Shown piece by piece: positions 9,269 to 17,961 of a DNA stretch of 64,000 nt (positions within the stretch are counted from its first letter, which is position 1; each line of letters begins with the position of its first letter). Below the pieces are notes generated by a model. The model had not been told where the DNA came from. It ran no database searches and saw only the letters and a list, made by a program, of their open reading frames with translations. This stretch comes from Halosimplex aquaticum (GTDB lineage Archaea; Halobacteriota; Halobacteria; Halobacteriales; Haloarculaceae). Both the position numbers and the translations under genes were made by a program. The stretch covers positions 2,728,001 through 2,792,000 of the forward strand of contig NZ_CP118158.1 in NCBI RefSeq assembly GCF_028747785.1, given 5' to 3'.

Positions 9269-9807
9269 TGCCCGGTCCGGTGTTCCTGCGGGGCGACCGC
9301 GTTACGCTCAGACCGCCCGAGGACGAGGACCTCGACTTCCTCCAGCGCAATCACAACGACCCGGACGTCCGGCGGTCGATGCCGCGCGTCCACCCCCAGA
9401 ACCGCGAGGCGACCCGCGAGGAGTACGTCGAGGGCTACGACGAGTCGGTCGGCCTGCTGATCTGCGACGGCGAGGCCGGCGATACCGAGCGCCTCGGATT
9501 CTGCGCGCTGTTCGCCATCGACGGGGACTCGGGACGGGCCGAGGTCGGCGCGTGGCTCGCGCCCGACGCGGAGGGGCAGGGGTACGCCACGGAGGCCCTC
9601 TCGCTCCTGGTCGATTACGCGTTCGACGAGCGGCGACTCGACCGCCTGAACGCGGGCCGACTCGCGACGAACGACCGGTCGGCGGCGCTGCTCGACAGGG
9701 TGGGATTCGTCGAGGAAGGACGGCGCCGCGAGTACTACTACGTAGGCGGCGAGCACGTCGACCGCGTCGAGTACGGCCTGCTCGCGAGCGAGTGGGACGA
9801 CGGCTAA
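9268..9807 (+). CDS. GNAT family N-acetyltransferase, tandem paralog
   Basis: A 179-residue paralog of the preceding acetyltransferase, arising by tandem duplication (shared start MPGPVFLRGDRVTLRP). The acetyl-CoA motif is WLAPDAEGQGYATEALSLL and the C-terminal element is NDRSAALLDRVGFVEEGRRR. The middle of the protein (QNREATREEYVEGYDE) differs from the first copy, so substrate choice may have diverged. The two genes are translationally overlapped and probably co-transcribed. Confidence 0.88.
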   Translation: MPGPVFLRGDRVTLRPPEDEDLDFLQRNHNDPDVRRSMPRVHPQNREATREEYVEGYDESVGLLICDGEAGDTERLGFCALFAIDGDSGRAEVGAWLAPDAEGQGYATEALSLLVDYAFDERRLDRLNAGRLATNDRSAALLDRVGFVEEGRRREYYYVGGEHVDRVEYGLLASEWDDG

Positions 9808-9858
9808 CAGCTCTTCTCCCTCGGTCTCCCGCGAGTGATCGCCAGTCGTCCGCGGCCG

Positions 9859-10080
9859 TCAGAACAGCCCGCTCCCCAGCAGGAACAGGGCCAGGAGCAA
9901 GGCGGTGCCGACGAACGCGAAGATCTTGATCGCGATGTGTGTGGGACTTCCGGCGCTGCCGTCCGGTTCGGCGTCGTCCGTGACGCCGTAACCAAGCGAC
10001 TCGAGGTTCGACGCCGTCGTCTCGGAGGTATTCGTCGCGGCGGATCCCACTAATCCGCTCTGGCCGTGGTCGTCGTCCAT
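9859..10080 (-). CDS. Small tail-anchored membrane protein
   Basis: A 73-residue protein with an acidic, polar N-terminal half and one C-terminal hydrophobic helix (IAIKIFAFVGTALLLALFLL), so it is probably membrane-anchored by its C-terminus. No family is recognised. The ATG is followed by MDDDHGQSGLVG and an AT-rich stretch (aagaataag) lies about 25 bp upstream. Confidence 0.6.
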   Translation of the reverse strand: MDDDHGQSGLVGSAATNTSETTASNLESLGYGVTDDAEPDGSAGSPTHIAIKIFAFVGTALLLALFLLGSGLF

Positions 10081-10174
10081 ACGTTCGCAACTCTCGGCGG
10101 AAGAATAAGTTTTTCAGGCAACAGTTCGTCCCCGCTTGAGTGAACGAGTCGCGTACGGCCCTGCTTTCGCTCGC

Positions 10175-10906
10175 TCACTCGGGGTCGGCCACCCGTTCGT
10201 CGACCCACTCGATGGCTCGCTCGACTTCGGCGGGGTCGGTGCCGGTGACCTTCACGCGGCCGGGCTCGCCGCGGCGAGCGGGGTAGCTCCCGACGGCCAC
10301 GTCGAAGCGCTCGCGGGCGCCGTCGAGCACGTCCTTCAGCGCGCCCTCCGGTGTCGCCGTCTCGACCGCGTCGGAGACGGCGTCGCCGCCGAACTCGTCG
10401 GCGACGCTGTCGAACATCACTTTCAGCTCCCCGGGGAACCCCGGAAAGACGTAGACGTTCTCGACGACGCAGCCGGGATTGAAGCTCTCCTCCGTCTGGA
10501 TGGGGCGAGCGCCCGCGGGGAGCGCCGCCGTCTCGTCCAGGTCGAGGTCGAAGTCGTGCTGCTCGTAGTACTCGGGGTCCGCCTCGCGGAACTGTCGGGC
10601 CTTCTCGGCGATGCGCTCGCGGACGTCCGGCTGGACCTCCAGATCCCGGTCGAAGGCGTCCGCGACGGCCGCGACGGTCACGTCGTCGGGCGTGTCGCCG
10701 AGGCCGCCGGTGACGATCACGGCGTCGAAGGCGTCGGCGAACTCGCCGACCCACCGTGCGATCAGGGCGCGGTCGTCGGGTATCGTGAGCATCCGCGTGA
10801 CCGTGGCGCCGCGCTCGGCGAGCTGGCGCGCCAGCCAGGTCGCGTTCGTGTTCTCGGTGTCGCCCGCGAGCAACTCGTCGCCGACGGTGACGATCGCGAC
10901 GTCCAT
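10175..10906 (-). CDS. CinA-type molybdopterin-binding domain protein
   Basis: A 243-residue protein of the CinA/MoaB-MogA fold. The start MDVAIVTVGDELLAGDTENTN and the motif VIVTGGLGDTPDDVT (residues about 64-78) are hallmarks of the competence/damage-inducible CinA N-terminal domain. The segment NPGCVVENVYVFPGFPGELK is the typical second block. The C-terminal nicotinamide-nucleotide amidase domain of bacterial CinA is absent, as is usual in archaea. The biochemical role is uncertain (nucleotide repair or a MoaB-like step). Confidence 0.85.
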   Translation of the reverse strand: MDVAIVTVGDELLAGDTENTNATWLARQLAERGATVTRMLTIPDDRALIARWVGEFADAFDAVIVTGGLGDTPDDVTVAAVADAFDRDLEVQPDVRERIAEKARQFREADPEYYEQHDFDLDLDETAALPAGARPIQTEESFNPGCVVENVYVFPGFPGELKVMFDSVADEFGGDAVSDAVETATPEGALKDVLDGARERFDVAVGSYPARRGEPGRVKVTGTDPAEVERAIEWVDERVADPE

Positions 10907-11004
10907 GAGCGAGACGTGGGGATCGGACGGGTAAACGCTACCGGCTCGCCGACCCGCCGTCTCCGATTCGGCCCCGTCTCGACCCGTCCACTTCCGGCTC
11001 GGCG

Positions 11005-11010
11005 CTTATT
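11005..11010 (+). promoter_or_regulatory. TATA-like box of glycosyltransferase gene
   Basis: CTTATT centred 27 bp upstream of the ATG at 11035. The spacing suggests a leaderless transcript and supports that start over the in-frame GTG/ATG slightly upstream. Confidence 0.5.
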
Positions 11011-11034
11011 GGCCGCGAGCCCGACGTGATAGAC

Positions 11035-11967
11035 ATGGCCGACCGGCCGCCGACGAGCGTGATCCTGCCGACGGTGCGGTGGACCGACGCCTGCGCGGAG
11101 GCCGCCGACCAGCTCGACCCCGGCGACGAACTGCTCGTCGTCCACGACGACGAGACAGACCCGGTGGCCGACCGCACGGGACCGCTCCCGGCGAACGTCC
11201 GGATCGTCGCCGCGGGCGAGCCGAGCGGCTGTTCCGGCAAGGCCAACGCCGTCGCGGCGGGGATCGAGGCCGCCGCGCACGACCGGATCGTCTGCACGGA
11301 CGACGACTTCCACCACCCGCCCGACTGGCTCGACGCGCTCCACGCCGACTACGAGGTCCACGGACCCGTCTCGGAGGTCCCCGTCTTCGTCGGTCGCGAC
11401 CCGCTCGCGGTCCTGCTGGAGCCGGTGTACCTGGTCGGCGCCACGCTGGTCACGTACGCGAACGACTACGCCTGGGGCGGGTCGGTCACGTTCGACCGCT
11501 CGGACATCGACGACGAGGCGGCGCTGTGCGACCGGCTCCGGCGAACGGTCAGCGACGACGGGGTCCTCACGGACGCCCTCGACGTGACGGCGGTCGATCG
11601 GACGCGTCGCGTCGCGATCGGCGGTAGCGTCCGCGAGACGCTCGAACGGCACGTCCGCTTCAACAAGCTCGTCCGCCAGCACGACCCAGGTGGGACAGCC
11701 GCCTCGGTCGCCGTCGTCCTCCTGATCGTCGCGCTGAGCGTCGCCTTCCCGCTCGGCTCGGCCGCCGTCCTGACGGCGCTCACCGCGGCCGCCTACGCCC
11801 GGTTCGGCGTCGCCAGGCCGACGTTCCTCCTGGCGTTCCCGTCGCTCGTCGCGTCGGTCCCGCTGGGAGTCTACGCGCACCTCCGCCGGACGTTCGTCTG
11901 GTGCGGACGGCGCTATCGCTGGCGGAGCAGGTTCGACGTCGACGTGGTCGAGCGCGTCCGGCGCTGA
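11035..11967 (+). CDS. Family 2 glycosyltransferase with membrane segments
   Basis: A 310-residue GT-A fold enzyme. The N-terminal nucleotide-sugar region is TSVILPTVRWTDACAEA, the lysine-containing loop is GCSGKANAVAAGIEAA, and the metal-binding acidic motif is VCTDDDF (about residues 85-91). Two or three hydrophobic helices follow near 225-290, anchoring the protein in the membrane. A role in glycosylation of surface polymers or lipids is inferred; donor and acceptor cannot be read from sequence. It is divergently placed from the CinA-type gene. Confidence 0.82.
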   Translation: MADRPPTSVILPTVRWTDACAEAADQLDPGDELLVVHDDETDPVADRTGPLPANVRIVAAGEPSGCSGKANAVAAGIEAAAHDRIVCTDDDFHHPPDWLDALHADYEVHGPVSEVPVFVGRDPLAVLLEPVYLVGATLVTYANDYAWGGSVTFDRSDIDDEAALCDRLRRTVSDDGVLTDALDVTAVDRTRRVAIGGSVRETLERHVRFNKLVRQHDPGGTAASVAVVLLIVALSVAFPLGSAAVLTALTAAAYARFGVARPTFLLAFPSLVASVPLGVYAHLRRTFVWCGRRYRWRSRFDVDVVERVRR

Positions 11968-12003
11968 GAGGAGCGGGGTCGCAGCCGCCGGACGCGACGG
12001 CGC

Positions 12004-14208
12004 TCAGTCGTCGGCCGGGAACTCCGCCGCGTCGGCTTCGCTGGCTGCGACACCGGCGTCCTCCCGGACCTCGACGGCCTCGATCAGCAACTCCGCCACG
12101 TCGACGACCTCGATCTCGCCCTCGAAGCCGCCGGTCTTGCGGCCGTCCTCGAACATCGTCGTGCACATCGGGCAGGCGACGACGAACTTCTCGACCGTCG
12201 GCCCGGCGTCGGTGTCCTCCAGCGCCTCGCGCAGCCGTTCCTCGCTGGGTTTCGTCTCCTCGTCGAACTCCATCCAGAGGCCGCCACCGCCCCCGCCGCA
12301 GCAGAAGGAGTCGTCGCGGTTGCGGGGCATCTCGGCGAGTTCGCAACCGGTCGCGCGGACCAACTCGCGGGGCGCCTCGTACTCGCCGTTGTACCGGCCG
12401 AGGTGACAGGGGTCGTGGTAGGTGACGGTGTAGTCGAGTTCGTCGCCGCGGAGGCCGAGCCGGCCGTCGTCGACGAGGTCCTCGACGACCTGCGTCCAGT
12501 GGAAGACGGGCGCGCCCGCCCAGTTCTCGTCGGGCACCTCCATCATCGGGTCGTCGGCGAACTCCTGGAAGTCGAGCTCGGGGTACTCGTTGGCGAAGGT
12601 GTTGAACGCGTGGGGGTCGGTGCAGACGATCTTCTCGAACTCGCACTCGTCGAAGGCGTCGACGAGCGTCGCGGCCTGCTCGATGAAGAGGAACTCCTCG
12701 CCGACGCGGCGCACGTCGTTGCCGTCGTACACCTCGTCGTCGTAGAGGATGCCGTAGTCGACGCCGGCCTCCTCGAACAGGCGGGCGAGCGAGCGGGCGA
12801 CCTTCTTGTTCCGGTCGTCGAAGCTCGGGTAGTCGCCGACGTACCAGAGGTACTCGACGGACTCCTCGCGGGCGTCTGCGGGCTCGGCGTCGAGCGGGTC
12901 GGCCCAGTCGGCGCGGTTGCGCTGTGACTCGCCGAAGGTGTTGCCCTGTTGCATGACGTTCTGGAAGGTGTCCTGGATGTTGCGGTCGAGGTCCCCCTGG
13001 TCGACGAGCTGGCGGTTCATCCGCGTGAAGGAAGTGAGGTGCTCGATCTCGACGGGACAGGCGTCCATGCAGGCCATGCAGGCCATGCAGGACTCCATCG
13101 TGGCGGCGGCGATGACGCTCCCGCCCTCGTCGTAGGCGAGTTCGCCCGGGCGGTCGGGGTCGAGGTCGTCGGAGACGATCGGGATCGTCTCGTCGCCGGC
13201 GTCGCGGGCCTCGCGGTAGCTCTTCAGGTCCAGGATGACGTTCCGGGGGTCGAGCGGGCGCCCGGAGGCCTTCGCGGGGCAGGCGGCCGAACAGCGGCCG
13301 CACTTGGTGCAGGCGTCCTGGTCGAGCAGTTCCTTCCAGGTGAAGTCGTCGATGGACTCGGCGTTGGTGGCCTCCAGGTCGGCAGGGACGCCCGGCAGGC
13401 GCCTGCCCGCGTCCTCGTCGTGCGTGACGACGTTGGCGTACGACGAGAGCATGTGGAACGGCTTGCCCATGGGGACGGCCGCGATGAAGGCGAACGCGAG
13501 GAGCGAGTGGCTCCACCAGACGAGCGGATAGGTGGCTTCGGCCATCGCGGGGGTCATCCCCGCGCCGTCGAGGGCGGCCGCGACCCCCCAGCCGACGAAG
13601 CTCACCGTCTCGAAGTCCGGGTAGCCCTGACCGAGGATGCGAAAGCCCTCGGTGAGGTAGCCGCCGACGCCGAGCAGGAACAGCGCCCAGACGAAGAGAT
13701 CGTCCTCGGCGCTGGTGTGGCGGCCCCAGAGGCGACCCTGGCGGACGCCGTAGCGGCGGTAGAGGAGGACGCCGAGGCCGACGACGAACAGTAGGCCCAT
13801 CGCGTCGACGACGAAGGAATACGAGAGGTAGAAGTCGCCGACGAAGAACGACTCGCCGGCCAGCGGGCGGTAGAAGTCCATGTCGACGCCGAGGATCGTC
13901 GTCGCGAGCAGCAGGGTGAGAAACCCCCAGAGGACGAACGCGTGGGCGAGGCCGGCGACCACGTCGCGGTCGCGCAGCGTCCGGTTCGAGAGGACGGTCC
14001 CGGCGGCGCCGACGATCCGCCGGGGGAGGTCGTCGAGCCGCGGGAGCGGGTCCGCGTCGCCCTCGGCGTAGCGGGCGACCCGGCGGTACGAGCCGAGCAG
14101 GAAGACGACGACGGTCAGCACGGTGAGATAGTAGAAGGCCGCCTTCCCGACCGGACCGATCCCCCAGAACGTGGGGCGCGTCGGCGCTCCGGACTGGAGT
14201 ACAGACAT
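12004..14208 (-). CDS. FadF/HdrD-like membrane iron-sulfur oxidoreductase
   Basis: A 734-residue electron-transfer protein with three parts: an N-terminal integral membrane domain like NarI/HdrE (about residues 25-260), a ferredoxin domain with CTKCGRCSAACP and CMACMACMDACPVE clusters (about 300-390), and a C-terminal pair of CCG-type (cysteine-rich) domains with HDPCHLGRYNGEYEAPRE and DDSFCCGGGGGGLW. This arrangement matches haloarchaeal and bacterial proteins that pass electrons from acyl-CoA dehydrogenase/ETF to the quinone pool, or heterodisulfide-reductase-like chemistry. The physiological donor is not fixed by context. Confidence 0.88.
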   Translation of the reverse strand: MSVLQSGAPTRPTFWGIGPVGKAAFYYLTVLTVVVFLLGSYRRVARYAEGDADPLPRLDDLPRRIVGAAGTVLSNRTLRDRDVVAGLAHAFVLWGFLTLLLATTILGVDMDFYRPLAGESFFVGDFYLSYSFVVDAMGLLFVVGLGVLLYRRYGVRQGRLWGRHTSAEDDLFVWALFLLGVGGYLTEGFRILGQGYPDFETVSFVGWGVAAALDGAGMTPAMAEATYPLVWWSHSLLAFAFIAAVPMGKPFHMLSSYANVVTHDEDAGRRLPGVPADLEATNAESIDDFTWKELLDQDACTKCGRCSAACPAKASGRPLDPRNVILDLKSYREARDAGDETIPIVSDDLDPDRPGELAYDEGGSVIAAATMESCMACMACMDACPVEIEHLTSFTRMNRQLVDQGDLDRNIQDTFQNVMQQGNTFGESQRNRADWADPLDAEPADAREESVEYLWYVGDYPSFDDRNKKVARSLARLFEEAGVDYGILYDDEVYDGNDVRRVGEEFLFIEQAATLVDAFDECEFEKIVCTDPHAFNTFANEYPELDFQEFADDPMMEVPDENWAGAPVFHWTQVVEDLVDDGRLGLRGDELDYTVTYHDPCHLGRYNGEYEAPRELVRATGCELAEMPRNRDDSFCCGGGGGGLWMEFDEETKPSEERLREALEDTDAGPTVEKFVVACPMCTTMFEDGRKTGGFEGEIEVVDVAELLIEAVEVREDAGVAASEADAAEFPADD

Positions 14209-14383
14209 ACTAGATGGCGGGCAACCGCCCGCTTAAAGCTTGCTACGAACTCACACGACAACGGTTCGCAATCGTCGCGGAGTTTGTCGATCTCGCCGCC
14301 GTCGGCGCCAGTAACGTGGCAACTATATAACACTCTGGTGTCAACAATTATTTATGTGTACGGTCCCGGACTCTTGGTCGGGG

Positions 14384-14983
14384 ATGGACGACAAGACCGA
14401 AGAACTGCGGGACATCTTCATGGACGTCTCCGAGGAGGGGACGGTCACGGAGAGCCAGGAAGAGCCGCGCGGCTCTATCGCGAAGACGGACGACGAGGAG
14501 GCCGTCCGCGAGCGCCTGCGGGGGGTAATCGAGGCGCTCGGCGGCCGCTACGACTTCGCGACCGATCTCGACACGGCGACGTACGTCCGACTCGTCCGCG
14601 CGTTCTACGACGACGAGTCCGACGCTTCGATCGCCGACGAACTGGACGTTTCCGAGGACGAAGTGTTCCGCGCACGCATGGACTTGCACCTGCTCCGGGG
14701 GGAGGACACCGACGCGCCGTTCGACGTCTGCGAGTTGCGACGGCGTCGCGACGCGAGCGACGAGACGCTCGCCGCCGAGTTCGGTGTCGACGAAGCGACG
14801 GTCCGCCACTACCGGCACGTCGTCGCCGCCCAGGACGCCGCCCGGGCCGCGAACCACCGCTATCAGACAGAATTCGACGAGATCCTCACCGACGCCGCCC
14901 TGTCCGGCCAGTTCACCGAACAGATCACGGAAGACGGCCTCGACGAGGCCGCCGAGGACATCGAAACCGACGTCTCGTTCTGA
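14384..14983 (+). CDS. Cmi4-like conserved haloarchaeal protein
   Basis: A 199-residue protein starting MDDKTEELRDIFMDVSEEGTV. It is very acidic and helix-rich, with two sections resembling HTH helices (DASIADELDVSEDEVFRARM and DETLAAEFGVDEATVRHYRH). I recognise it as the haloarchaeal family annotated as conditioned medium-induced protein 4; its molecular role is unknown, and DNA binding is only a possibility from the HTH-like sections. A TATA-like TTTATG lies 28-33 bp upstream of the chosen ATG. Confidence 0.75.
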   Translation: MDDKTEELRDIFMDVSEEGTVTESQEEPRGSIAKTDDEEAVRERLRGVIEALGGRYDFATDLDTATYVRLVRAFYDDESDASIADELDVSEDEVFRARMDLHLLRGEDTDAPFDVCELRRRRDASDETLAAEFGVDEATVRHYRHVVAAQDAARAANHRYQTEFDEILTDAALSGQFTEQITEDGLDEAAEDIETDVSF

Positions 14984-14986
14984 CCA

Positions 14987-15003
14987 GCGGCTCACCGTTT
15001 TTT
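14987..15003 (+). terminator. Poly-T terminator after Cmi4-like gene
   Basis: A run of six T (14998-15003) follows the stop codon within 20 bp. Archaeal transcription commonly ends at such U-tracts. Confidence 0.5.
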
Positions 15004-15080
15004 GTCGCCGGGGACTCCCGTCGCCGGGCAGCGCCGGGGCCGCCGAGAATTTATGACCGAAAGCGCGGCCACGCCGGTCT

Positions 15081-15734
15081 ATGCACACGTTCCGCGACGT
15101 GGCGACGGCGGCGTACTGCCCGCGGAAGCTCTACTACCGCCACCGCGACCCCGCGGCCGACGAGGAGATCCCACAGGAAGTCCGCGCGCGCCGGGATCTG
15201 GCCTTCCGTTACCCGGCGCTGCTCGAATCGGATCCCGAGATACAGGCGGCGCCCATCGAGGTGACGCCGACGCAGTACCGCTCCCGACTGGGCCGATTAC
15301 GGGCGGCGCTCGACGCGTGGGACGGCCTGGTCGACCCCGCCGGCCGCGAGGTCGTGCTGGAAGGCCGGGAGTGCCGTGGCGTCGCGCACAAGGTGCTGGA
15401 CGGCCCGCCGCGGCCCTCACTCGTGTTCGCCGGCTCGCCGCCCGAGCAGGGCGTCTGGGAGCCACAGACCGTCAGGCTGGTCGCCGCGGCGAAGGCGCTG
15501 GCCTGGGAGCGCGAGACGACGGTCGAGACCGCCTTCGCCGAGTACCCCGCCTACGGCATCGTCCGCGAGGTGCCGCTGACGACCCGCCGGAAGGCGACCT
15601 ACCGATCCGCCATCCGGACCGCGGAGTCAATCGACGGCCCGCCCTCCCGCACGTCGAACCGCCAGAAGTGCTCGCCCTGTGACTATCGGGACCAGTGCGG
15701 CGTCGTCACCCGGTCGCTGAAGTCGATGCTATAG
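15081..15734 (+). CDS. Cas4/RecB-like PD-(D/E)XK fold protein, probably inactive
   Basis: A 217-residue member of the Cas4/Dna2-RecB group. It keeps the N-terminal AYCPRKLYYRH with Cys13 and the C-terminal trio Cys197, Cys200 and Cys206 (KCSPCDYRDQC), which together would hold a 4Fe-4S cluster. The usual nuclease residues (Asp of the GxxD motif and the E-x-K pair) are not evident: the corresponding stretch reads GVAHKVLDGPPRPSLVFAG. No cas gene or CRISPR array is near. A leaderless start is supported by ATTTAT 27-32 bp upstream. Confidence 0.75.
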   Translation: MHTFRDVATAAYCPRKLYYRHRDPAADEEIPQEVRARRDLAFRYPALLESDPEIQAAPIEVTPTQYRSRLGRLRAALDAWDGLVDPAGREVVLEGRECRGVAHKVLDGPPRPSLVFAGSPPEQGVWEPQTVRLVAAAKALAWERETTVETAFAEYPAYGIVREVPLTTRRKATYRSAIRTAESIDGPPSRTSNRQKCSPCDYRDQCGVVTRSLKSML

Positions 15735-15815
15735 CGGAGTGATGTCGACGGTGGCACGCGCTGTCGGTATCGATCTGAGGCGCCGTCCCTCCCACAGCCA
15801 CCGAAAACGGCGCCG

Positions 15816-16400
15816 TCAGTTCCGCTCCAGCCACGCGTCGATCTCCTCGCTCATCGCTCCCCGGCGGTGGATCTCGCCCGCCTGGACGTCGACCACGGTG
15901 CTCTCCGCGCCGTCGGTCCGGCCGCCGTCGAGCACGACGCTCACGGCGTCCCGGACCTCGTCACTCAACGCTTCGACCTCGCGGACGCTGCCGGTTCCGC
16001 TGAGATTCGCGCTCGTTGCGGTCACGGGCGCGTCGCTCGCGTCGAGCAGTTCGAGCGCCAGCTCGTGGTCCGGCACACGGACGCCCACGCGGTCACGTCC
16101 GGCCGTGAGAACGTCCGGAACGGACTCGCGCCGCTCGACGACGACGGTGACCGGCCCGGGCAGGAACTCCCGCATGAACGCCAGTTCGCGCTCCGTTGGC
16201 TCGGTGTACTCCCGTGCCCGCTCGACGCTCGGGACGCCCAGCGAGACGGGCTTGTCCCGCGCGCGGCCTTTCACCTCGAACGCCCGCTCGACGGCGTCGG
16301 CGTCGACGGCGTTCGCGCCGAGTCCGTAGACCGTCTCCGTCGGGTAGACGACCAGTTCGCCGTCCTCGATCGCCCGCGCCGCCTGCGCTACGTCGCTCAT
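15816..16400 (-). CDS. tsaC: L-threonylcarbamoyladenylate synthase (Sua5/YrdC/TsaC)
   Basis: A 194-residue YrdC-fold enzyme that makes threonylcarbamoyl-AMP from threonine, bicarbonate and ATP for the t6A37 tRNA modification. Motifs are VVYPTETVYGLGANA near the N-terminus, KGRARDKPVSLGV, FLPGPVTVVVER and PVTATSANLSGTGS. It is the short form without the extra Sua5 domain. The start MSDVAQAARAIEDGELV fits the family. Confidence 0.92.
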   Translation of the reverse strand: MSDVAQAARAIEDGELVVYPTETVYGLGANAVDADAVERAFEVKGRARDKPVSLGVPSVERAREYTEPTERELAFMREFLPGPVTVVVERRESVPDVLTAGRDRVGVRVPDHELALELLDASDAPVTATSANLSGTGSVREVEALSDEVRDAVSVVLDGGRTDGAESTVVDVQAGEIHRRGAMSEEIDAWLERN

Positions 16401-16474
16401 GTCGGAGTGTCCGACACTGGTCGGGAAAAGTGTGACGCGACGGGAGTCCCCCAGCCCCGGACCCCGTTCCGGGC

Positions 16475-17467
16475 TCAGTCGTCCGCGTCCGCGGTCTCCG
16501 CTCGCGGGATCGTCACGTCGGTCAGCCCCGCTTCGATCTGCTCGCGTCGGCCCTCGAACTTCCCGGGGAGGACGAGCCGGCCCCCGAGGTCGTCGAGCGG
16601 TTCGTCGCTGTCGTAGCCCGGGCCGTTGGTGGCGAGTTCGAAGAGGACGCCGCCGTGTTCACGGAAGTACACCGACCGGAACCAGTGGCGGTCGATCTGC
16701 GTCGTCGGGCTCAGCCCTTCTGAGCGGGCGACCTTCCGGATCGCTTCCTGGTCCTCGTCCGTCGGCGTCTGGAAGGCGACGTGGTGGACCGTGCCCCGTC
16801 CCTGTCGTCCGGACTCGACGGTCGGCAACACGTCGACGTACTTCCCGACCGACCCCGGCGCGGCGAACCGCGTCCGCTGGTCGCCCGGCGTGTCGCCCTG
16901 GGCCTGTTCGGTGCCGACCTCCTCGAAGCCCATCCGCCGGAGCAGCCCCTCGGTGGGCTCGGGGTCGACGAGCCACAGCGTCACCGAGTGGAACCCGCGG
17001 ATCGCCGCCTCCTCGGGGACGAACTCCGTCCACGGCGCGGTCGGATCGTCTTCGGGAATCTCGACTTCGACCAGTTCGACCGGGAGCCCGTCCGGGTCGC
17101 GGAACGGCAGGACCGTCTCGCCGAAGCGCTCGACGCGTTCGTCGTAGTCGACGCCGTAGTCGTCGAACCGCTCCTCCCAGTAGTCGAGGCTCCCCTCGGG
17201 GACGCGGAACGCGGTTCGGGAGACTTGCCCGGAGCCGACCTTCCCCTGGCCCGTCTGTTCGCCCCAGGGGAAGAACGTCATGCTCGTCCCCGGGTTCCCC
17301 TCCGCGTCCGCGAAGAAGAAGTGATAGGTGCTCGGGTCGTCCTGGTTGATCGACCGCTTGACGAGCCGCAGCCCCAGCGTCTCGACCCAGAAGTCGAGGT
17401 TCTGCTGCGGGTCGCTCGCGATGCAGGTGACGTGGTGGATGCCCGGCGTCCGCGTGTCGTCTGTCAT
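16475..17467 (-). CDS. VOC-family ring-cleaving dioxygenase
   Basis: A 330-residue protein with two glyoxalase/extradiol dioxygenase modules (starting at about residue 9 with GIHHVTCIASDPQQNLDFW and at about 157 with RGFHSVTLWL). Candidate metal ligands are the His of IHHVT, the His of VHHVAF and the Glu in GVLFELATN. It belongs to the YkcA/LinE-like group annotated as ring-cleaving dioxygenase. The substrate is unknown. The dispersed element of 17.5-17.9 kb lies directly upstream. Confidence 0.85.
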   Translation of the reverse strand: MTDDTRTPGIHHVTCIASDPQQNLDFWVETLGLRLVKRSINQDDPSTYHFFFADAEGNPGTSMTFFPWGEQTGQGKVGSGQVSRTAFRVPEGSLDYWEERFDDYGVDYDERVERFGETVLPFRDPDGLPVELVEVEIPEDDPTAPWTEFVPEEAAIRGFHSVTLWLVDPEPTEGLLRRMGFEEVGTEQAQGDTPGDQRTRFAAPGSVGKYVDVLPTVESGRQGRGTVHHVAFQTPTDEDQEAIRKVARSEGLSPTTQIDRHWFRSVYFREHGGVLFELATNGPGYDSDEPLDDLGGRLVLPGKFEGRREQIEAGLTDVTIPRAETADADD

Positions 17468-17547
17468 TGCCCCTCCGTATGGACTGCTCGTACTTCAGTA
17501 GGCGCTGACATCAGTGTAACCGGGATATCGTTGTGTGATTGCCCCGA

Positions 17548-17922
17548 TCGGAAGCCTTCAACCCGCTCGCTAGCAGTACTCTGGACCGCAGGAGACAGCC
17601 AGCGATGAAAGCCCTCGGCCGCTCGCTCACGGGTCGCTACGCTCCCCGTTCGAATTCGAGGTCTCCCTTCGGTCGCCCTCGCTCTCGCGGTCGCCTGAGC
17701 GGGATATCCTCACTCCGTTCGGATAGTGCCCGCTCAGGCGACTCCGTTCGCTTCGCTCACCGCGAGCGCGCCTCGCCCTTTCAGTCCGCCAGGACCGTAC
17801 CGCCCCGCACAGCACCGCGCCACACACCTCCCCAACCGACTGCGGTGCTCGCTTCGCTGCGCTCCTCATCCCTCGCACGGCTTCGTCGCGGCATGAACGC
17901 CGCGACAGCGCGCGCCACCGCA
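17548..17922 (-). repeat. Dispersed ~375-bp element, copy A
   Basis: The 494-bp gap between the dioxygenase and redoxin genes contains no gene. Read on the minus strand, it holds the same ordered blocks as 60423-60742: GGCGCGCGCTGTCG, CCGTGCGAGGGATGA, GGGGAGGTGTGTGG, GGCGGACTGAAAGGGCGAG, CTATCC…GGATATCCCGC, GAGGGCTTTCA, TCCTGCGGT and CTGCTAGCGAGCGGGT. Between the blocks the copies differ in length and sequence, mostly in stem-loop-like stretches. This pattern suggests a structured RNA or a non-autonomous mobile repeat. Confidence 0.8.
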
Positions 17923-17961
17923 CGGTATCCAGTCACAGAATCGCCGAAACGACGCCTGGGG

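Noticed and set aside
10101..10174. Possible copy of the gene-end element before the cinA-type gene end (GTTTTTC, GCTTGAGTGAACGAG)
   Set aside because: Only a T-run and a weak dyad are present; the second T-run and closing AAAAAGGTGG are missing.
15081..15734. CRISPR-Cas locus suggested by the Cas4-like gene
   Set aside because: No other cas gene and no repeat-spacer array is visible in the window; solitary Cas4-like proteins are common in archaea.
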